Part shown: in pieces, positions 1 to 9,170 of the stretch | Numbering within the stretch: position 1 is the first letter of the stretch | How the letters are laid out: the number at the start of each line of letters is the position of its first letter | Source of the DNA: VAZQ01 sp036557705 | GTDB taxonomy: Bacteria; Pseudomonadota; Alphaproteobacteria; Rhizobiales; Xanthobacteraceae | Assembly: GCA_036557705.1 (NCBI GenBank) | Contig: DATBHB010000195.1 | Coordinates: 34,638 to 98,637 of the forward strand | Direction: 5' to 3' | DNA: 64,000 nucleotides | Program-made: the position numbers and the translations under genes | The notes under the pieces: model-generated | Database searches by the model: none | Seen by the model: only the letters and a program-made list of their open reading frames with translations | Told to the model about the DNA's origin: nothing

Positions 1-1
1 G

Positions 2-1879
2 GGCGAGCAGGCGTGGACCCAGCGGCTGCGGCTCATTCTGATCAGCGCCCTGCAAATCGATAAGGCGGTATTCTTCTCGACCGCGATCATCGTGGCCGCG
101 TTCATCCCGTTGTTCACCATGTCGGGAGTGGAAGGCCAGATTTTCGGTCCCATGGCGCGAACCTATGCCTATGCACTCGTTGGAGCGCTGCTCGCGACCT
201 TCACCGTAACCCCATGCCTGGCCTCGTTGCTTCTGCCGCAGCAGGTCAACGAGGTCGAGACGATCGCGGTACGGGCGTTGCGAACGTTCTTCACTCCTGC
301 ACTGCGCTGGTCATTGGCGCATCGCAAGATCACCGTCGCGATCGGGGTGGGTCTTGTTGCTCTTACCGGCCTTGCCGGTACGCGGCTCGGCAGCGAATTC
401 CTGCCGACGCTCGAAGAAGGAAATCTGTGGATTCGCGCCTCGATGCCGCCCACCATATCGCTCGAGGCGGGGATGCCCATCGTGACGAAGATCCGCCAGA
501 TTCTCCTTCGGCACCCGGAGGTGATTACGGTCGTGTCCCAGCATGGCCGCCCCGATGACGGCAGCGACGCTGCCGGATTCAACAACGCTGAGTTCTTCGT
601 GCCGCTCAAACCGTTTGAGAAATGGCCGGCCGGAATGACCAAGGAAAAACTCATCGATGAATTGCAGTCCGAATTTTCCAACGAATTTACCGGTATAGGC
701 TTCAATTTCTCCCAATACATCCAGGACAATGTCGAAGAGGGTCTCTCCGGGGTGAAAGGCGCCAATTCGGTCAAGATTATGGGGCGCGACCTGGAAATGC
801 TCGAGCGAATTGCCGGCCAAGTAATGAAGGAAATGGCTGGAGTACCGGGAATTGCCGACCTTGGCATGTTTCCGGTTCTCGGACAGCCCAATCTCAACAT
901 CAAGGTCGATCGGGAAAAGGCGGCTCGTTACGGTCTGAGCGTCAGCGACGTCAATACGGTAATTCAAGCTGCTTTGGGCGGCACGACCGCAACCACGCTT
1001 TTGGAGGCCGACCGGCAATTCAATGTGGCGGTGAGATTGTCGCTGGAATATCGCAACAGCCTTGAGGCGGTTGCCGATATCAAAGTGGGGGTGCAGACCG
1101 CAAACGGAAACGCCTATATTCCGCTGAGCGAACTTGCCTCGATCACCGTCGACACCGGCGCGTCGTATATCTTCCGCGAACGCAATCAACGCTTCATTCC
1201 GATCAAGTTCAGCGTGCGAGGTCGCGACCTTGCAGGTGCGGTGGCGGAGGCGCAGGAAAAAATCGCTCGCAATGTGCAGTTGCCGAACGGCTATCGCATA
1301 GAGTGGGCCGGGGAATTCGAATGGCTGCAGCAGGCCAAGAAACGCCTGCTGGTCATTGTCCCGATTACCCTCGCGCTCATACTCGTCCTGCTCTATGGCC
1401 TGTTCAATTCGCTCCGCGACAGTCTCATGGCCCTGTTCGGTCTTCCGTTCGCGGTGTGCGGCGGCATTCTGGGGCTTTACGTATCGGGATTGGATTTCAG
1501 CATTTCGGCTGCAATTGGATTCATTTCGCTCTTCGGCGTCTCGGTGATGAGCGGGATCCTGATCATCAACGGCTATTACCGCGTTGCCGATATGGGCATG
1601 GGCCCCGTCGAGACGATGTTTCGTGCGGTCCAAGAGCAGATGCGGCCGATCCTGATGATGACGCTGTCAGCATGCATCGGCCTCCTCCCGGCCGCGGTCT
1701 CTACCGGAATAGGAAGCCAGGTGCAGCGGCCGCTAGCTACGGTCGTAGTCGGAGGGATGCTGATCGGCCCGATTATGCTGCTGCTTGTTGTTCCGGCGTT
1801 GCAGCTGCTGTTTTTTGGCTGGCGTCGCGCCCGCACAGCGGCGGCGCCGGCGCGCGAAGAAGCCGATGCCTCAGCGTGA
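2..1879 (+). CDS. Heavy-metal efflux RND transporter (CusA/CzcA family), 3' part
   Basis: The reading frame is open to the left edge, so the gene starts before the window and only about 625 C-terminal residues are present. CusA/CzcA proteins are inner-membrane proton antiporters of a tripartite pump that moves metal cations out through a periplasmic adaptor and an outer-membrane channel. Visible are hydrophobic helices near the edge (SALLATFTVTPCLASLLLP-type segment), a periplasmic porter domain with the HME-like GLSGVKGANSVKIMG segment, and a C-terminal bundle of hydrophobic helices starting near 1340 (VIVPITLALILVLLYGLF) and ending in a polar tail. The adaptor and channel genes would lie upstream, outside the window. 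The metal is not assignable from this part. Confidence 0.9.
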   Translation, partial: GEQAWTQRLRLILISALQIDKAVFFSTAIIVAAFIPLFTMSGVEGQIFGPMARTYAYALVGALLATFTVTPCLASLLLPQQVNEVETIAVRALRTFFTPALRWSLAHRKITVAIGVGLVALTGLAGTRLGSEFLPTLEEGNLWIRASMPPTISLEAGMPIVTKIRQILLRHPEVITVVSQHGRPDDGSDAAGFNNAEFFVPLKPFEKWPAGMTKEKLIDELQSEFSNEFTGIGFNFSQYIQDNVEEGLSGVKGANSVKIMGRDLEMLERIAGQVMKEMAGVPGIADLGMFPVLGQPNLNIKVDREKAARYGLSVSDVNTVIQAALGGTTATTLLEADRQFNVAVRLSLEYRNSLEAVADIKVGVQTANGNAYIPLSELASITVDTGASYIFRERNQRFIPIKFSVRGRDLAGAVAEAQEKIARNVQLPNGYRIEWAGEFEWLQQAKKRLLVIVPITLALILVLLYGLFNSLRDSLMALFGLPFAVCGGILGLYVSGLDFSISAAIGFISLFGVSVMSGILIINGYYRVADMGMGPVETMFRAVQEQMRPILMMTLSACIGLLPAAVSTGIGSQVQRPLATVVVGGMLIGPIMLLLVVPALQLLFFGWRRARTAAAPAREEADASA

Positions 1880-2015
1880 AACGCGCGCCGATGATGGCGT
1901 GGCCGTGCCGCCGCGGTAAGCCCACGGAAGGCCCCGAGAAATGGCGTGTGCCGATTCGTGCCGGAGGTTTCATGTTTGCGGCGAAGTGCTAAAATGGATC
2001 GAGGGAGCTAGATTC

Positions 2016-2324
2016 ATGACACGGAACGTTGGTTGGTTTGTCGCTGCAGCGTGCTTCGCCTGGGGCTCACATTCGTGGGCAGCCCAGCCGGATTATTCGC
2101 CGGTTCCTCGGCCGTTCGTCTATCCGCAGTGGCAAGACGTCCAAAGCCTGCCACGGCGATTTCGCAACCATTGCAGCTTCGACGTGACGCATGCCATCTA
2201 CTATTGCTCCGATCACTGCGGGTTGGATTATCAGGTGTATTACTGCTCCAGAAGGTCGTTCGGCTGCTGCCACATCGCGCATGGCTACTGCGATGAAAAT
2301 GGGCTTGTGCGCTGCCGCCCCTGA
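2016..2324 (+). CDS. Small secreted cysteine-rich protein, unknown function
   Basis: Encodes 102 residues. The ATG at 2016 follows a GAGGGAG ribosome-binding site, and the N-terminus is a typical Sec signal (TRNVGWFVAAACFAWGSHSWA, likely cut after SWA). An in-frame upstream start at 1941 would put a polar extension ahead of the signal, so it was not chosen. The mature part has about eight cysteines plus many Tyr, His and Arg, which suggests a disulfide-stabilised periplasmic or exported protein. No family was recognised. It follows the metal pump gene by about 140 bp, which makes a metal-related role possible but unproven. Confidence 0.6.
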   Translation: MTRNVGWFVAAACFAWGSHSWAAQPDYSPVPRPFVYPQWQDVQSLPRRFRNHCSFDVTHAIYYCSDHCGLDYQVYYCSRRSFGCCHIAHGYCDENGLVRCRP

Positions 2325-2397
2325 ACGGTGTTGATGGTTCAGCAGCCTGACGTAATGTCGGCAGCCACTCGGAAAAGAGGCAACTCGGAGACGGGTA

Positions 2398-2802
2398 ATG
2401 GGAATTGAGATCATCGATCCGAAAGAGATTGCGCTTCGGGAGAGAAAGCGCACGGTCGTGATGAATACGCGCAAACTCCATGCCTGGGTGCATTACTACC
2501 CCAATCCCGGCGATCACGACGAGATGCACTGCCACAACGAAGATCAGGTCTTCACCTGTTTTGACGGCGAGTGCACGATGCATTTCCCCGACGGCACCTC
2601 GGCGGTGCTCAAGGCGGGGATGGCCGCGCTGATCACCGGCGGCTCCTTTTATCGCCTCGAAAACACCGGTAACGGGCACATGATTCTGATGGGTCACCGG
2701 TCAGGTAATCAAGAGAACGTCATGATCATCGATTACGCGACGCGCAAGGATATCCGCGACGAAGTAAGATCGAAGCGCAGGCACGGCGGCAACGCCACGT
2801 GA
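2398..2802 (+). CDS. Single-domain cupin protein
   Basis: Encodes 134 residues starting at an ATG preceded by GGAGACGGGTA. The middle carries the cupin metal-binding motif (DHDEMHCHNEDQVF, two His and a Glu) followed by the Gly-rich turn and a second conserved strand with PDGTSAVLKAGMAALITGG. The size matches a one-domain small cupin (Cupin_2 type). Such proteins bind a divalent metal and act as dioxygenases, isomerases or ligand sensors, so the substrate cannot be named. It stands alone between the small secreted gene and a palindromic intergenic region. Confidence 0.75.
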   Translation: MGIEIIDPKEIALRERKRTVVMNTRKLHAWVHYYPNPGDHDEMHCHNEDQVFTCFDGECTMHFPDGTSAVLKAGMAALITGGSFYRLENTGNGHMILMGHRSGNQENVMIIDYATRKDIRDEVRSKRRHGGNAT

Positions 2803-2811
2803 ACATGACGT

Positions 2812-2925
2812 AGGGCGTGCAACCGCGCTACTCTGGCTACCGCGTGCGCAAAATCGCTGTCGTGCGGTTGCGCACGCGGTCAGGACCTATGCACGCGACT
2901 TTGCGCATCCTACGAAAGCGACGAG
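2812..2925. repeat. Intergenic palindromic repeat, degenerate
   Basis: The gap after the cupin gene starts with GTAGGGCGTGCAACCGCGC and ends with GCGCATCCTACG. Inside are further inverted GTGCGCAA/TTGCGCAC segments. It looks like a diverged member of the GTAGGGTGGGC palindrome family seen elsewhere in the window. Confidence 0.45.
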
Positions 2926-2953
2926 CGATCGAGCCCCGAACAAACGAGGAAAT

Positions 2954-4225
2954 ATGAAACTACTGAGCCTAATGACTGCGGCCGGCATCGCCGCTCTCGT
3001 CTTTTCCTCTGGGGCTGCTCAATCCAAAATCCTCGCCCAATGGGTCCAGCTCGGACCCGACGGCACGATAAGCGCGCGCGCGATCACGGACGAAGCAGCA
3101 TGCCCGGCCGTCACCTTCGACGGCACCCCCGTACCCATGATGACGCGCTCCGCGCCCGAGCAGACGTTCGGCAACGTCAAGGAGGCGACGTTTCCAGTCC
3201 GCGGCTGTGAGGCGGACGTGCCGTCCGGCACGCGGGCGTCGCTGCTCGACGACAAACCATTGCCGGTGCCCAAGCCTGATCCACAACGCATCGTCGTATT
3301 CGGCGATACCGGCTGTCGCCTTGACCGCAACGTCGCACAGAACTGCGACGACCCGGACAAGTGGCCCTTTCCGAAGATTGCATCACTTGCCGCAGCGGTC
3401 CGTCCCGATCTGGTTATTCATGTCGGCGATTATCTTTACCGCGAGCGCTGTCCCGCGGACGGCAGCCGCTGCCCCGGTGGTGTTGCGGGCTACGGCTATG
3501 CGCCGTGGGAGGCTGATTTTTTCGGGCCGGCGGCGCCGCTCCTCGCCGCCGCTCCGTGGGTCATGCTCCGCGGCAATCATGAGGACTGCTCGCGCGCCGG
3601 AGAGGGCTGGTTCCGTTTCCTGGATCGTGCCCCGATGGAGGGGGCGTGCCGCGATTTGACCGGCATCTTTGTCGCCCGGCAGGGGGATTTTGCCGTGGTC
3701 GTTGTTGACGGCGCCAAGGCAGACGACCCCAAGGACAGCGCCGCATTCGCTGCCCTGGCCGATTTGTTGCAACGTCAACTCGCCGACGTGGCCGACAAAG
3801 TGCCGGGCGAAGCCTGGCTCGCTACTCACCGGCCCATTAATGCGATGGCAATCAACTTCAGCGGGGTACCGACGGTCAATAACAAGGTCCAGGAAGCCGG
3901 CCTCGGCCCAGTGATGCCTGCGGGGGTGCGCATGGAGATCGCTGGCCATGTGCATTTTTTCCAGGCCGTCGACTTCGGCGGCCGACGGCCGCCGACGCTG
4001 GTGGTCGGGACCGGAGGCGATGTGTTGGAGCGGATGTCGCCGATGAGCGTGGCCGGCTCCGACATCAATGGCCTCGCGGTGGTCAATTCGGTAACCCGGC
4101 TCGGCTTTGCGTATATGGTATGGAACCGCGACGGCCCCGACTGGAGCGGCACCCTTTACGACGTCGACGGAAATTCGATTTACCACTGCCGGCTCTCTGG
4201 CCGATCGCTGGGCTGCAGCTCGTAG
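2954..4225 (+). CDS. Secreted metallophosphoesterase (calcineurin-like)
   Basis: Encodes 423 residues with a Sec signal (KLLSLMTAAGIAALVFSSG). The metallophosphoesterase signature is complete: GDTG near residue 118, HVGDYLY, RGNHED, a later THRP and GHVHFF. These are the His/Asp/Asn ligands of a dinuclear metal centre. The protein should hydrolyse phosphate mono- or diesters in the periplasm or outside the cell. A pre-domain of about 110 residues precedes the catalytic part and looks like a beta-rich N-terminal domain such as purple acid phosphatases have. The substrate is unknown. The start ATG follows AACGAGGAAAT. Confidence 0.85.
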   Translation: MKLLSLMTAAGIAALVFSSGAAQSKILAQWVQLGPDGTISARAITDEAACPAVTFDGTPVPMMTRSAPEQTFGNVKEATFPVRGCEADVPSGTRASLLDDKPLPVPKPDPQRIVVFGDTGCRLDRNVAQNCDDPDKWPFPKIASLAAAVRPDLVIHVGDYLYRERCPADGSRCPGGVAGYGYAPWEADFFGPAAPLLAAAPWVMLRGNHEDCSRAGEGWFRFLDRAPMEGACRDLTGIFVARQGDFAVVVVDGAKADDPKDSAAFAALADLLQRQLADVADKVPGEAWLATHRPINAMAINFSGVPTVNNKVQEAGLGPVMPAGVRMEIAGHVHFFQAVDFGGRRPPTLVVGTGGDVLERMSPMSVAGSDINGLAVVNSVTRLGFAYMVWNRDGPDWSGTLYDVDGNSIYHCRLSGRSLGCSS

Positions 4226-4242
4226 GATGGTTGAGCAGCGTT

Positions 4243-4318
4243 GTGGGGTGGGCAAAATTGCGCGCTCTTGAAGCCTGCCGCAGCACGCCTATCGCTGCCG
4301 CGATTTTGCCCACCCTAC
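4243..4318. repeat. GTGGGCAAA palindromic intergenic repeat
   Basis: Left arm GTGGGGTGGGCAAAAT and right arm ATTTTGCCCACCCTAC enclose a central loop of about 45 bases. It fills the space between two convergent genes and could act as a bidirectional transcription stop. Same family as 10832-10964, 44550-44711 and 63900 onward. Confidence 0.75.
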
Positions 4319-5046
4319 GGTTGTGTCATGATCTGGTGCTTCCAGAGCGCCCAGGCGCGCGGCACGTTTCGCCCCTTGCCGGACAGTTCGGATTCCTCGT
4401 CCGACAAGAACTCGATCTCATCCTTGCCGGCGAGCTGATGCGCCTGCATCTGGAGGGTCGCGTTCTCGGTCGCGTAGACGGCGCGGAATACTGCTTCGGG
4501 AATGGATTCGCCGACCATCGTGGCGCCGTGTCCGCGCATGAGCACGATGAATTTGTCGCCGAGCGAGACAGCAAGCGCCTTTCCCAGCGGGGCGGTGCGC
4601 ACCAGCATGTCGGTCATGCCGCCGGCATCCCGGATCTCGAATGTCGGCACGCCGCATCCGAGGAAACCGCACATGTGAAACATGGGCCGCAGTCTTGCGT
4701 TCCGCACATTGGCGAAGGGGATCAGCGGCCGCGCATGACAATGCACCACCGAGGTTACGTCCGGCCGCACCTTGTAGATTTCGCCGTGGATAAATCGTTC
4801 GCTGTACTGCGGCTTGTCCGTGTGGGTGAGCGGTTTGCTGTCGAGATCGAAAGTCACGATATCTGCCGCCGTCACCATTCCGGGGGGAAGATGTCGGGAC
4901 ATGAGGTACCTGCCAGGATCGCCGGGGTAGCGCACGCTGATGTGCCCGAACGCGTCGACGACATTGAGTCGAAACAAAATCTTGTTCGCAATCACCAGGT
5001 CATCGAGCAAATCGGAAGGGATCCGGGCGCCGGCAGCCACGTTCAT
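4315..5046 (-). CDS. Class II aldolase/adducin family protein
   Basis: Encodes 243 residues. The fold signature is clear: GHISVR near the start, SERFIHGEIYK with the likely catalytic Glu, VVHCHARP with two zinc-binding histidines, and LMRGHGATMVG with the third. Class II aldolases cleave carbon-carbon bonds, and some relatives decarboxylate or act on ring-cleavage products. The gene lies 31 bp downstream of the extradiol dioxygenase on the same strand, so both are probably co-transcribed and this protein may act on the dioxygenase product. That role is inference from context. Confidence 0.85.
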   Translation of the reverse strand: MNVAAGARIPSDLLDDLVIANKILFRLNVVDAFGHISVRYPGDPGRYLMSRHLPPGMVTAADIVTFDLDSKPLTHTDKPQYSERFIHGEIYKVRPDVTSVVHCHARPLIPFANVRNARLRPMFHMCGFLGCGVPTFEIRDAGGMTDMLVRTAPLGKALAVSLGDKFIVLMRGHGATMVGESIPEAVFRAVYATENATLQMQAHQLAGKDEIEFLSDEESELSGKGRNVPRAWALWKHQIMTQP

Positions 5047-5077
5047 CGGGACATCCTTCTGTTATGATGGTCGAAAC

Positions 5078-6136
5078 TCAACGGTGCGGCCGCAAGCGAT
5101 CGATTTGCAAGCGCGCCAGGAACGGCACCAGGGGATGCGCCCCCATGTTCACGATTGCCGGCATGTCGAGCTTGATGAGCGCCTCACGCTGCTCGGGAGG
5201 TAGCTTGAACTGGTCCGCATAGCCGCCGGCATCAGCGATGTAGCGCGCGCGCTTGTCAGGGTCATGGGCGAGCCCATGCAACGCCGAAGTCAACTCGACC
5301 AGTTCGGGCCTTATGGACGGATAGTGAGCGGCGTGCTCGCCCGGCCGAGCCGCGATCCATGCGAGCGAGGCGTAATTATGGTGCCAGCTCGGATCCATCG
5401 AGACGACATCGGGCTTACGCTCGCCAAGCGCGCCGGCCGCGCAGGCCCAGCAGCGCAGCTCAATATTGCCGGTCTCGTCCAGCTCGTCCTCATCGAAGCC
5501 GATCAGCGATTTGAGATTTCCGGAGGCGAGCTTTTCAAGAACGCGGCGATCCCACCCAAGCTCGGGATTGGCGTAACGGTTGGTACCGGGAAAATGTGAC
5601 ATGCCTCCGCTCGCCAGTACCACCGTTTTAAGTCCCATCGCCGTAACCGTGCGCGCCACCGCCTGACCGAAGGCATGGCAGCGCTCCATCGTGGGCTGCG
5701 GCGGCAGGTAGGCGTTCACATAGATCGGCAATACCGGGCCCTCATGGCCGAGGTGCGTGAGCGGAATGCCGATCGCATAATCGATCCGGGCGGTCGAGGT
5801 AAACGCGGGGTCAAAATTCTGCCGATACAACTGCCGCACCAGCTCGAAGCCAATCTCGCTCGGAATCGCCCAGCGGAATTTACGGCCGGCAAACTCACCC
5901 GTTGCCTCCCCGCCGACATGGACCGTGAAGGGCGGCGCTGCATTGTGGAAGAACTGCTCGGCGTGGTCGTTCGAAAACATGATCCAAAGATCGGGATTGA
6001 GGGCGCGCAGCCGCTTGCCCACATCGGCCGCGACCTGCCGGACGTGCTCGACAGTCGCCTTGTCCTCGGTTTCCGGCATGGTGAAGAACTGCGGCGCATG
6101 GGGCAGCATGGCGCCGCCGATTACGGTCGACATCAT
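5078..6136 (-). CDS. Fused LigB-LigA extradiol ring-cleavage dioxygenase
   Basis: Encodes 352 residues. The first about 270 are a class III (LigB) extradiol dioxygenase domain with LPHAPQFF, NDHAEQFF and GGMSHFPGT supplying histidines of the non-haem iron site. The last about 75 residues resemble the small LigA subunit (PDKRARYIADAGGYADQF then LDMPAIVNMGAHPL). A LigB-LigA fusion is the layout of gallate dioxygenases and their relatives, so a dihydroxy- or trihydroxybenzoate is a fair substrate guess. The start at 6136 follows CAGGAGAG by five bases. A longer frame to 6382 runs through a palindromic repeat and lacks a ribosome site. Confidence 0.85.
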   Translation of the reverse strand: MMSTVIGGAMLPHAPQFFTMPETEDKATVEHVRQVAADVGKRLRALNPDLWIMFSNDHAEQFFHNAAPPFTVHVGGEATGEFAGRKFRWAIPSEIGFELVRQLYRQNFDPAFTSTARIDYAIGIPLTHLGHEGPVLPIYVNAYLPPQPTMERCHAFGQAVARTVTAMGLKTVVLASGGMSHFPGTNRYANPELGWDRRVLEKLASGNLKSLIGFDEDELDETGNIELRCWACAAGALGERKPDVVSMDPSWHHNYASLAWIAARPGEHAAHYPSIRPELVELTSALHGLAHDPDKRARYIADAGGYADQFKLPPEQREALIKLDMPAIVNMGAHPLVPFLARLQIDRLRPHR

Positions 6137-6210
6137 GGTAACTCTCCTGGTCGGCAGGAAACTATCGTCCCGTTTACGAGACAACAAGCGGCGGTAGCGG
6201 TGGCATCGCC

Positions 6211-6324
6211 GTAGCCCGCATGAGCGAAGCGAGTGCGGGGGTGGTGGTCCCCGCATGTCGCGGCGCGCCGTAGGGTCCGGTTCGAAATCCGCCGCTAAAC
6301 AAACGCGCCGCTCATGCGGGCTAC
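6211..6324. repeat. Intergenic inverted repeat (GTAGCCCGCATGAGCG arms)
   Basis: A perfect 16-bp inverted repeat: GTAGCCCGCATGAGCG at 6211-6226 and its complement at 6309-6324, about 80 bp apart. It lies between divergent genes and is a second style of GC-rich intergenic palindrome, distinct from the GTGGGCAAA type. Confidence 0.75.
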
Positions 6325-6439
6325 GAGAACCAGCAGCCCGCCCCGCTTCACAGCCCAAACCGAACCAAGTACGGTCGGGCACGGCGCCTGCCGTCCCACC
6401 TCGTTATTTACCCACCCCTTTGGAGAACCAGGAGACGCA

Positions 6440-7432
6440 ATGGTCGAGGTCCCCATCACTATTGCCTGCGGCAACTATGACCGTACTCGCGCGATCGTCG
6501 ACGGCCGCGTCAAGATCGAAGGCTGCGCCGTGACCTATCTGCCGCTCTATCCTGAGGAGACCTTCCATCGCGCCTTCAAGTTCGCGGAGTTCGACGTCTC
6601 CGAACTGTCATTTTCGAGCTATTTGCGCACGATCGCGGCAAGCACATCGCCCTATATCGCCATTCCGGCCTTCGTCTCGCGGATTTTTCGGCACTCGGGC
6701 ATCTACATTCGCACGGACGCGGGGATCCGGCGGCCGGAGGATCTGCGCGGCAAACGTGTTGGCCTGCCCGAGTATCAAATTACTGCAGTGGTCTGGATGC
6801 GGGGGCTCCTCCAGCACGAATACGGCGTTTCGCCGAACGAAATCCATTGGCGCAATGGCGGCCAGGAGGAGCCCGGGCGCGGCGAACGGACCGCGCTCAA
6901 GCCAATTCCCGGCCTCGACCTCAAGCCGCTCGGCCCTGACGAAACGCTGGTCGGCATGCTGCGCAACGGCGACCTCGATGCCCTGTTCACGGCGCGCGCG
7001 CCGTCCTCCTTCCTCAATGGAGAACCGCACATCGCACGCCTGTTCGCGAATACGCGGGAGGCCGAGAAGGCCTATTACAAGAAAACCGGCCTGTTTCCGA
7101 TCATGCACCTCGTCGGAATCAAAAGGACGCTGGTCGAGCGCTACCCGTGGCTTGCGACCAGCGTCTACAAGGCCTTCCTGGAGGCCAAAAGGCTGGCGAT
7201 CATCGACCTTTGCGACGTCAATGCCCTGATGGTGACGCTGCCATGGCTCGAAGCCGAGACCAAGGAAACGATGGCAGTCATGGGCCAGGATTTCTGGAAA
7301 TATGGCGTGCAGGAGAACCTGCCCGAAATCGAGGCGCTGACGCAATATTCTTTCGAGCAGGGGCTGGTCGATCGCAAGCTCGCGGTCGAGGAGCTGTTCG
7401 CGCCTTCGACGTTCGAGTTGTCGAAGGTCTAG
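6440..7432 (+). CDS. 4,5-dihydroxyphthalate decarboxylase-like / solute-binding-fold protein
   Basis: Encodes 330 residues from the ATG at 6440, which follows CAGGAGACGCA. The opening (VPITIACGNYDRTRAIVDGRV then EGCAVTYLPLYPEETFHRAF) and the middle (RRPEDLRGKRVGLPEYQITAVVWMRGLL) match proteins named 4,5-dihydroxyphthalate decarboxylase, which have the fold of periplasmic substrate-binding proteins. No signal peptide is visible, which favours a cytoplasmic enzyme over a transporter subunit. It is divergent from the LigAB-like dioxygenase, fitting a pathway for an aromatic di-acid. Many relatives are annotated only as ABC substrate-binding proteins. Confidence 0.75.
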   Translation: MVEVPITIACGNYDRTRAIVDGRVKIEGCAVTYLPLYPEETFHRAFKFAEFDVSELSFSSYLRTIAASTSPYIAIPAFVSRIFRHSGIYIRTDAGIRRPEDLRGKRVGLPEYQITAVVWMRGLLQHEYGVSPNEIHWRNGGQEEPGRGERTALKPIPGLDLKPLGPDETLVGMLRNGDLDALFTARAPSSFLNGEPHIARLFANTREAEKAYYKKTGLFPIMHLVGIKRTLVERYPWLATSVYKAFLEAKRLAIIDLCDVNALMVTLPWLEAETKETMAVMGQDFWKYGVQENLPEIEALTQYSFEQGLVDRKLAVEELFAPSTFELSKV

Positions 7433-7641
7433 TTCTCTGCTTGGCGCAAAGTGGAGGCGCTTGAGCGGCCGCTTGCCCGCCATCGTGAGAAGGATTTGGA
7501 TTTCCAACGATCGCATCTCCGGTTGCGGATCCAGGCTGCTGGAACCGAAACCGCGATATCACTGTTATTTGGCCAGCCAATCCCGATCAAAGGGAGGCGC
7601 GGGGAAACCCAAGGGAAATCCAACCCAAAAAGGAACGGAAC

Positions 7642-8169
7642 ATGGCCACTCGTGATGCCCGAGCGTTGAAGATTGCCCCGCTTGAAACGCCCACAGACCT
7701 CAAGCCCAATGCGGTCCGGGAAGTTTCCGCGGCCTTGACTACCCTTCTTGCCGATATGTTCGCACTTTACGTGAAGACAAAGAATTTCCATTGGCACATC
7801 TCGGGACCGCACTTTCGCGACTATCACCTTATGCTCGACGAACACGGCACACAAATCTTTGCCACGACCGATGACATTGCCGAGCGCGTCCGCAAGATCG
7901 GTGGGACCACTTTGCGCTCGATCGGCCAAATCAGCCGCCTGCAGCGAGTGTTGGACAACGACGCGGACTTTGTGACGCCTTTGGACATGCTCGCAGAGCT
8001 GCGGGATGATAACAAGCAACTCGTGGCCCACTTGCGCGAGGTCCATGAGCTCTGCGACGAAAATCGCGATGTGGCTACCGCAAGCCTCCTCGAAACCTGG
8101 ATCGATGAGGCAGAGCGGCGCACCTGGTTCTTGTTCGAAGCTACTCGCCGGGGCGAATCGCCAGAATAG
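7642..8169 (+). CDS. dps: Dps-family ferritin-like DNA-protection protein
   Basis: Encodes 175 residues. The ferroxidase signature spans KNFHWHISGPHFRDYHLMLDEH and continues TTDDIAERVRKIGG, with the His, Asp and Glu ligands at the inter-subunit iron site. Dps proteins form dodecamers that oxidise and store iron and shield DNA during starvation or peroxide stress. An N-terminal tail of about 30 residues with Lys/Arg could contact DNA. The C-terminus ends one base before the end of the convergent racemase-like gene. The start ATG follows AAAGGAACGGAAC. Confidence 0.9.
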   Translation: MATRDARALKIAPLETPTDLKPNAVREVSAALTTLLADMFALYVKTKNFHWHISGPHFRDYHLMLDEHGTQIFATTDDIAERVRKIGGTTLRSIGQISRLQRVLDNDADFVTPLDMLAELRDDNKQLVAHLREVHELCDENRDVATASLLETWIDEAERRTWFLFEATRRGESPE

Positions 8170-8170
8170 C

Positions 8171-8929
8171 TTACGCAGCGGCTGGAGCCTCTGCGGGAAC
8201 CTCGTGCCTCAACAGGGTCCCAAGCCCGGGGATCGCTTCGCTAATTCCAACTGCCCGTAACGAGCACCAGATTGCTGCCTGATTGCTGGTCACAACCGGC
8301 CTTCCCAGCTCGCGTTCGAGATCCTCGATTGCATCGATGCTGTGAATGTTGGCACAGCTGAGAAAATAGGCGTGGGCCGAGTCATTGCGGAGCGCCGTCG
8401 CGGTGTCGTACCAGAGCCGTGGCGGCATCGTGCAATAAGCATCTGTTCCTTCGAGGCCTACGGCCTTGTCGGCAACGATCTCGAACCCAGCCTCGCGCAG
8501 ATAAGCGAGTTTCTTATCGTGATCGTCCTGTTCCGTTTCGGAAATAAAGACAAGACGCGTGGCCCCAAGCGTTGCGAAAGCAGCGGCGAGCGCCGAGGCG
8601 GTGGTAAGCGCGCGCCGTCCCGTCGCCTTCTCCATCGCGGCTATCACGCGCTGCTCCATGTCGACGCCGCCCGACATCGAGGTGCCGGTACACTGGAGCA
8701 CGATCACGTCGCATTTTGAATCCGCGAGCAGATCGGCCGCTTCGGTAATGCGGGGGATGAGCTGTTCCAGAGGAGCCTTGTGGCGATTGGTCATGCCGAT
8801 CCGGGTAAAGTGCGGCACAACACCAGCCGGCATGAACCGTTGCATCTGCGGCTCGACCATGCGATTCGAGGACGGGATGATGAAACCGATCCGCGCTCGC
8901 GGGATGATTGGCTCGTAGGCTGTGGGCAT
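8171..8929 (-). CDS. Maleate isomerase / arylmalonate decarboxylase-like protein (Asp/Glu racemase superfamily)
   Basis: Encodes 252 residues. Two active-site cysteines of the superfamily are visible, in VLQCTGTSMSGG (about residue 80) and FLSCANIHSIDAIEDLE (about residue 190). The N-terminal RIGFIIPSSNRMVEPQM is typical of maleate cis-trans isomerases and arylmalonate decarboxylases, which work on dicarboxylates without cofactor. Near the LigAB and decarboxylase genes it may process an unsaturated diacid from ring cleavage, but the strand and spacing do not show an operon. The convergent dps gene ends one base away. Confidence 0.8.
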   Translation of the reverse strand: MPTAYEPIIPRARIGFIIPSSNRMVEPQMQRFMPAGVVPHFTRIGMTNRHKAPLEQLIPRITEAADLLADSKCDVIVLQCTGTSMSGGVDMEQRVIAAMEKATGRRALTTASALAAAFATLGATRLVFISETEQDDHDKKLAYLREAGFEIVADKAVGLEGTDAYCTMPPRLWYDTATALRNDSAHAYFLSCANIHSIDAIEDLERELGRPVVTSNQAAIWCSLRAVGISEAIPGLGTLLRHEVPAEAPAAA

Positions 8930-9170
8930 GGCGAACCTTTTTGGCTGGGTTGCCCGCCCAATTTACACACGTGCCTGCCCCGGAACAACGCATTGGCCGG
9001 CTCGGCTTGACGGGGCGGACCGATCTTGATGCAATCGATGCGCGTGACCTCCTACTACAAAATTGACGCTCATCCGGGCCGAGCCCTTCGAGCGCCGCGG
9101 TGGCGCCGCTTTCAACGCGAGAGCTGCGACCTGCGCGAAACCGACCGTATAGCTGCACACCTCAACCCAG

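Noticed and set aside
311..1633. 440-residue open frame on the minus strand
   Set aside because: It lies fully inside the RND pump gene, is rich in Arg/His/Gln from shadow codons and has no domain or ribosome site.
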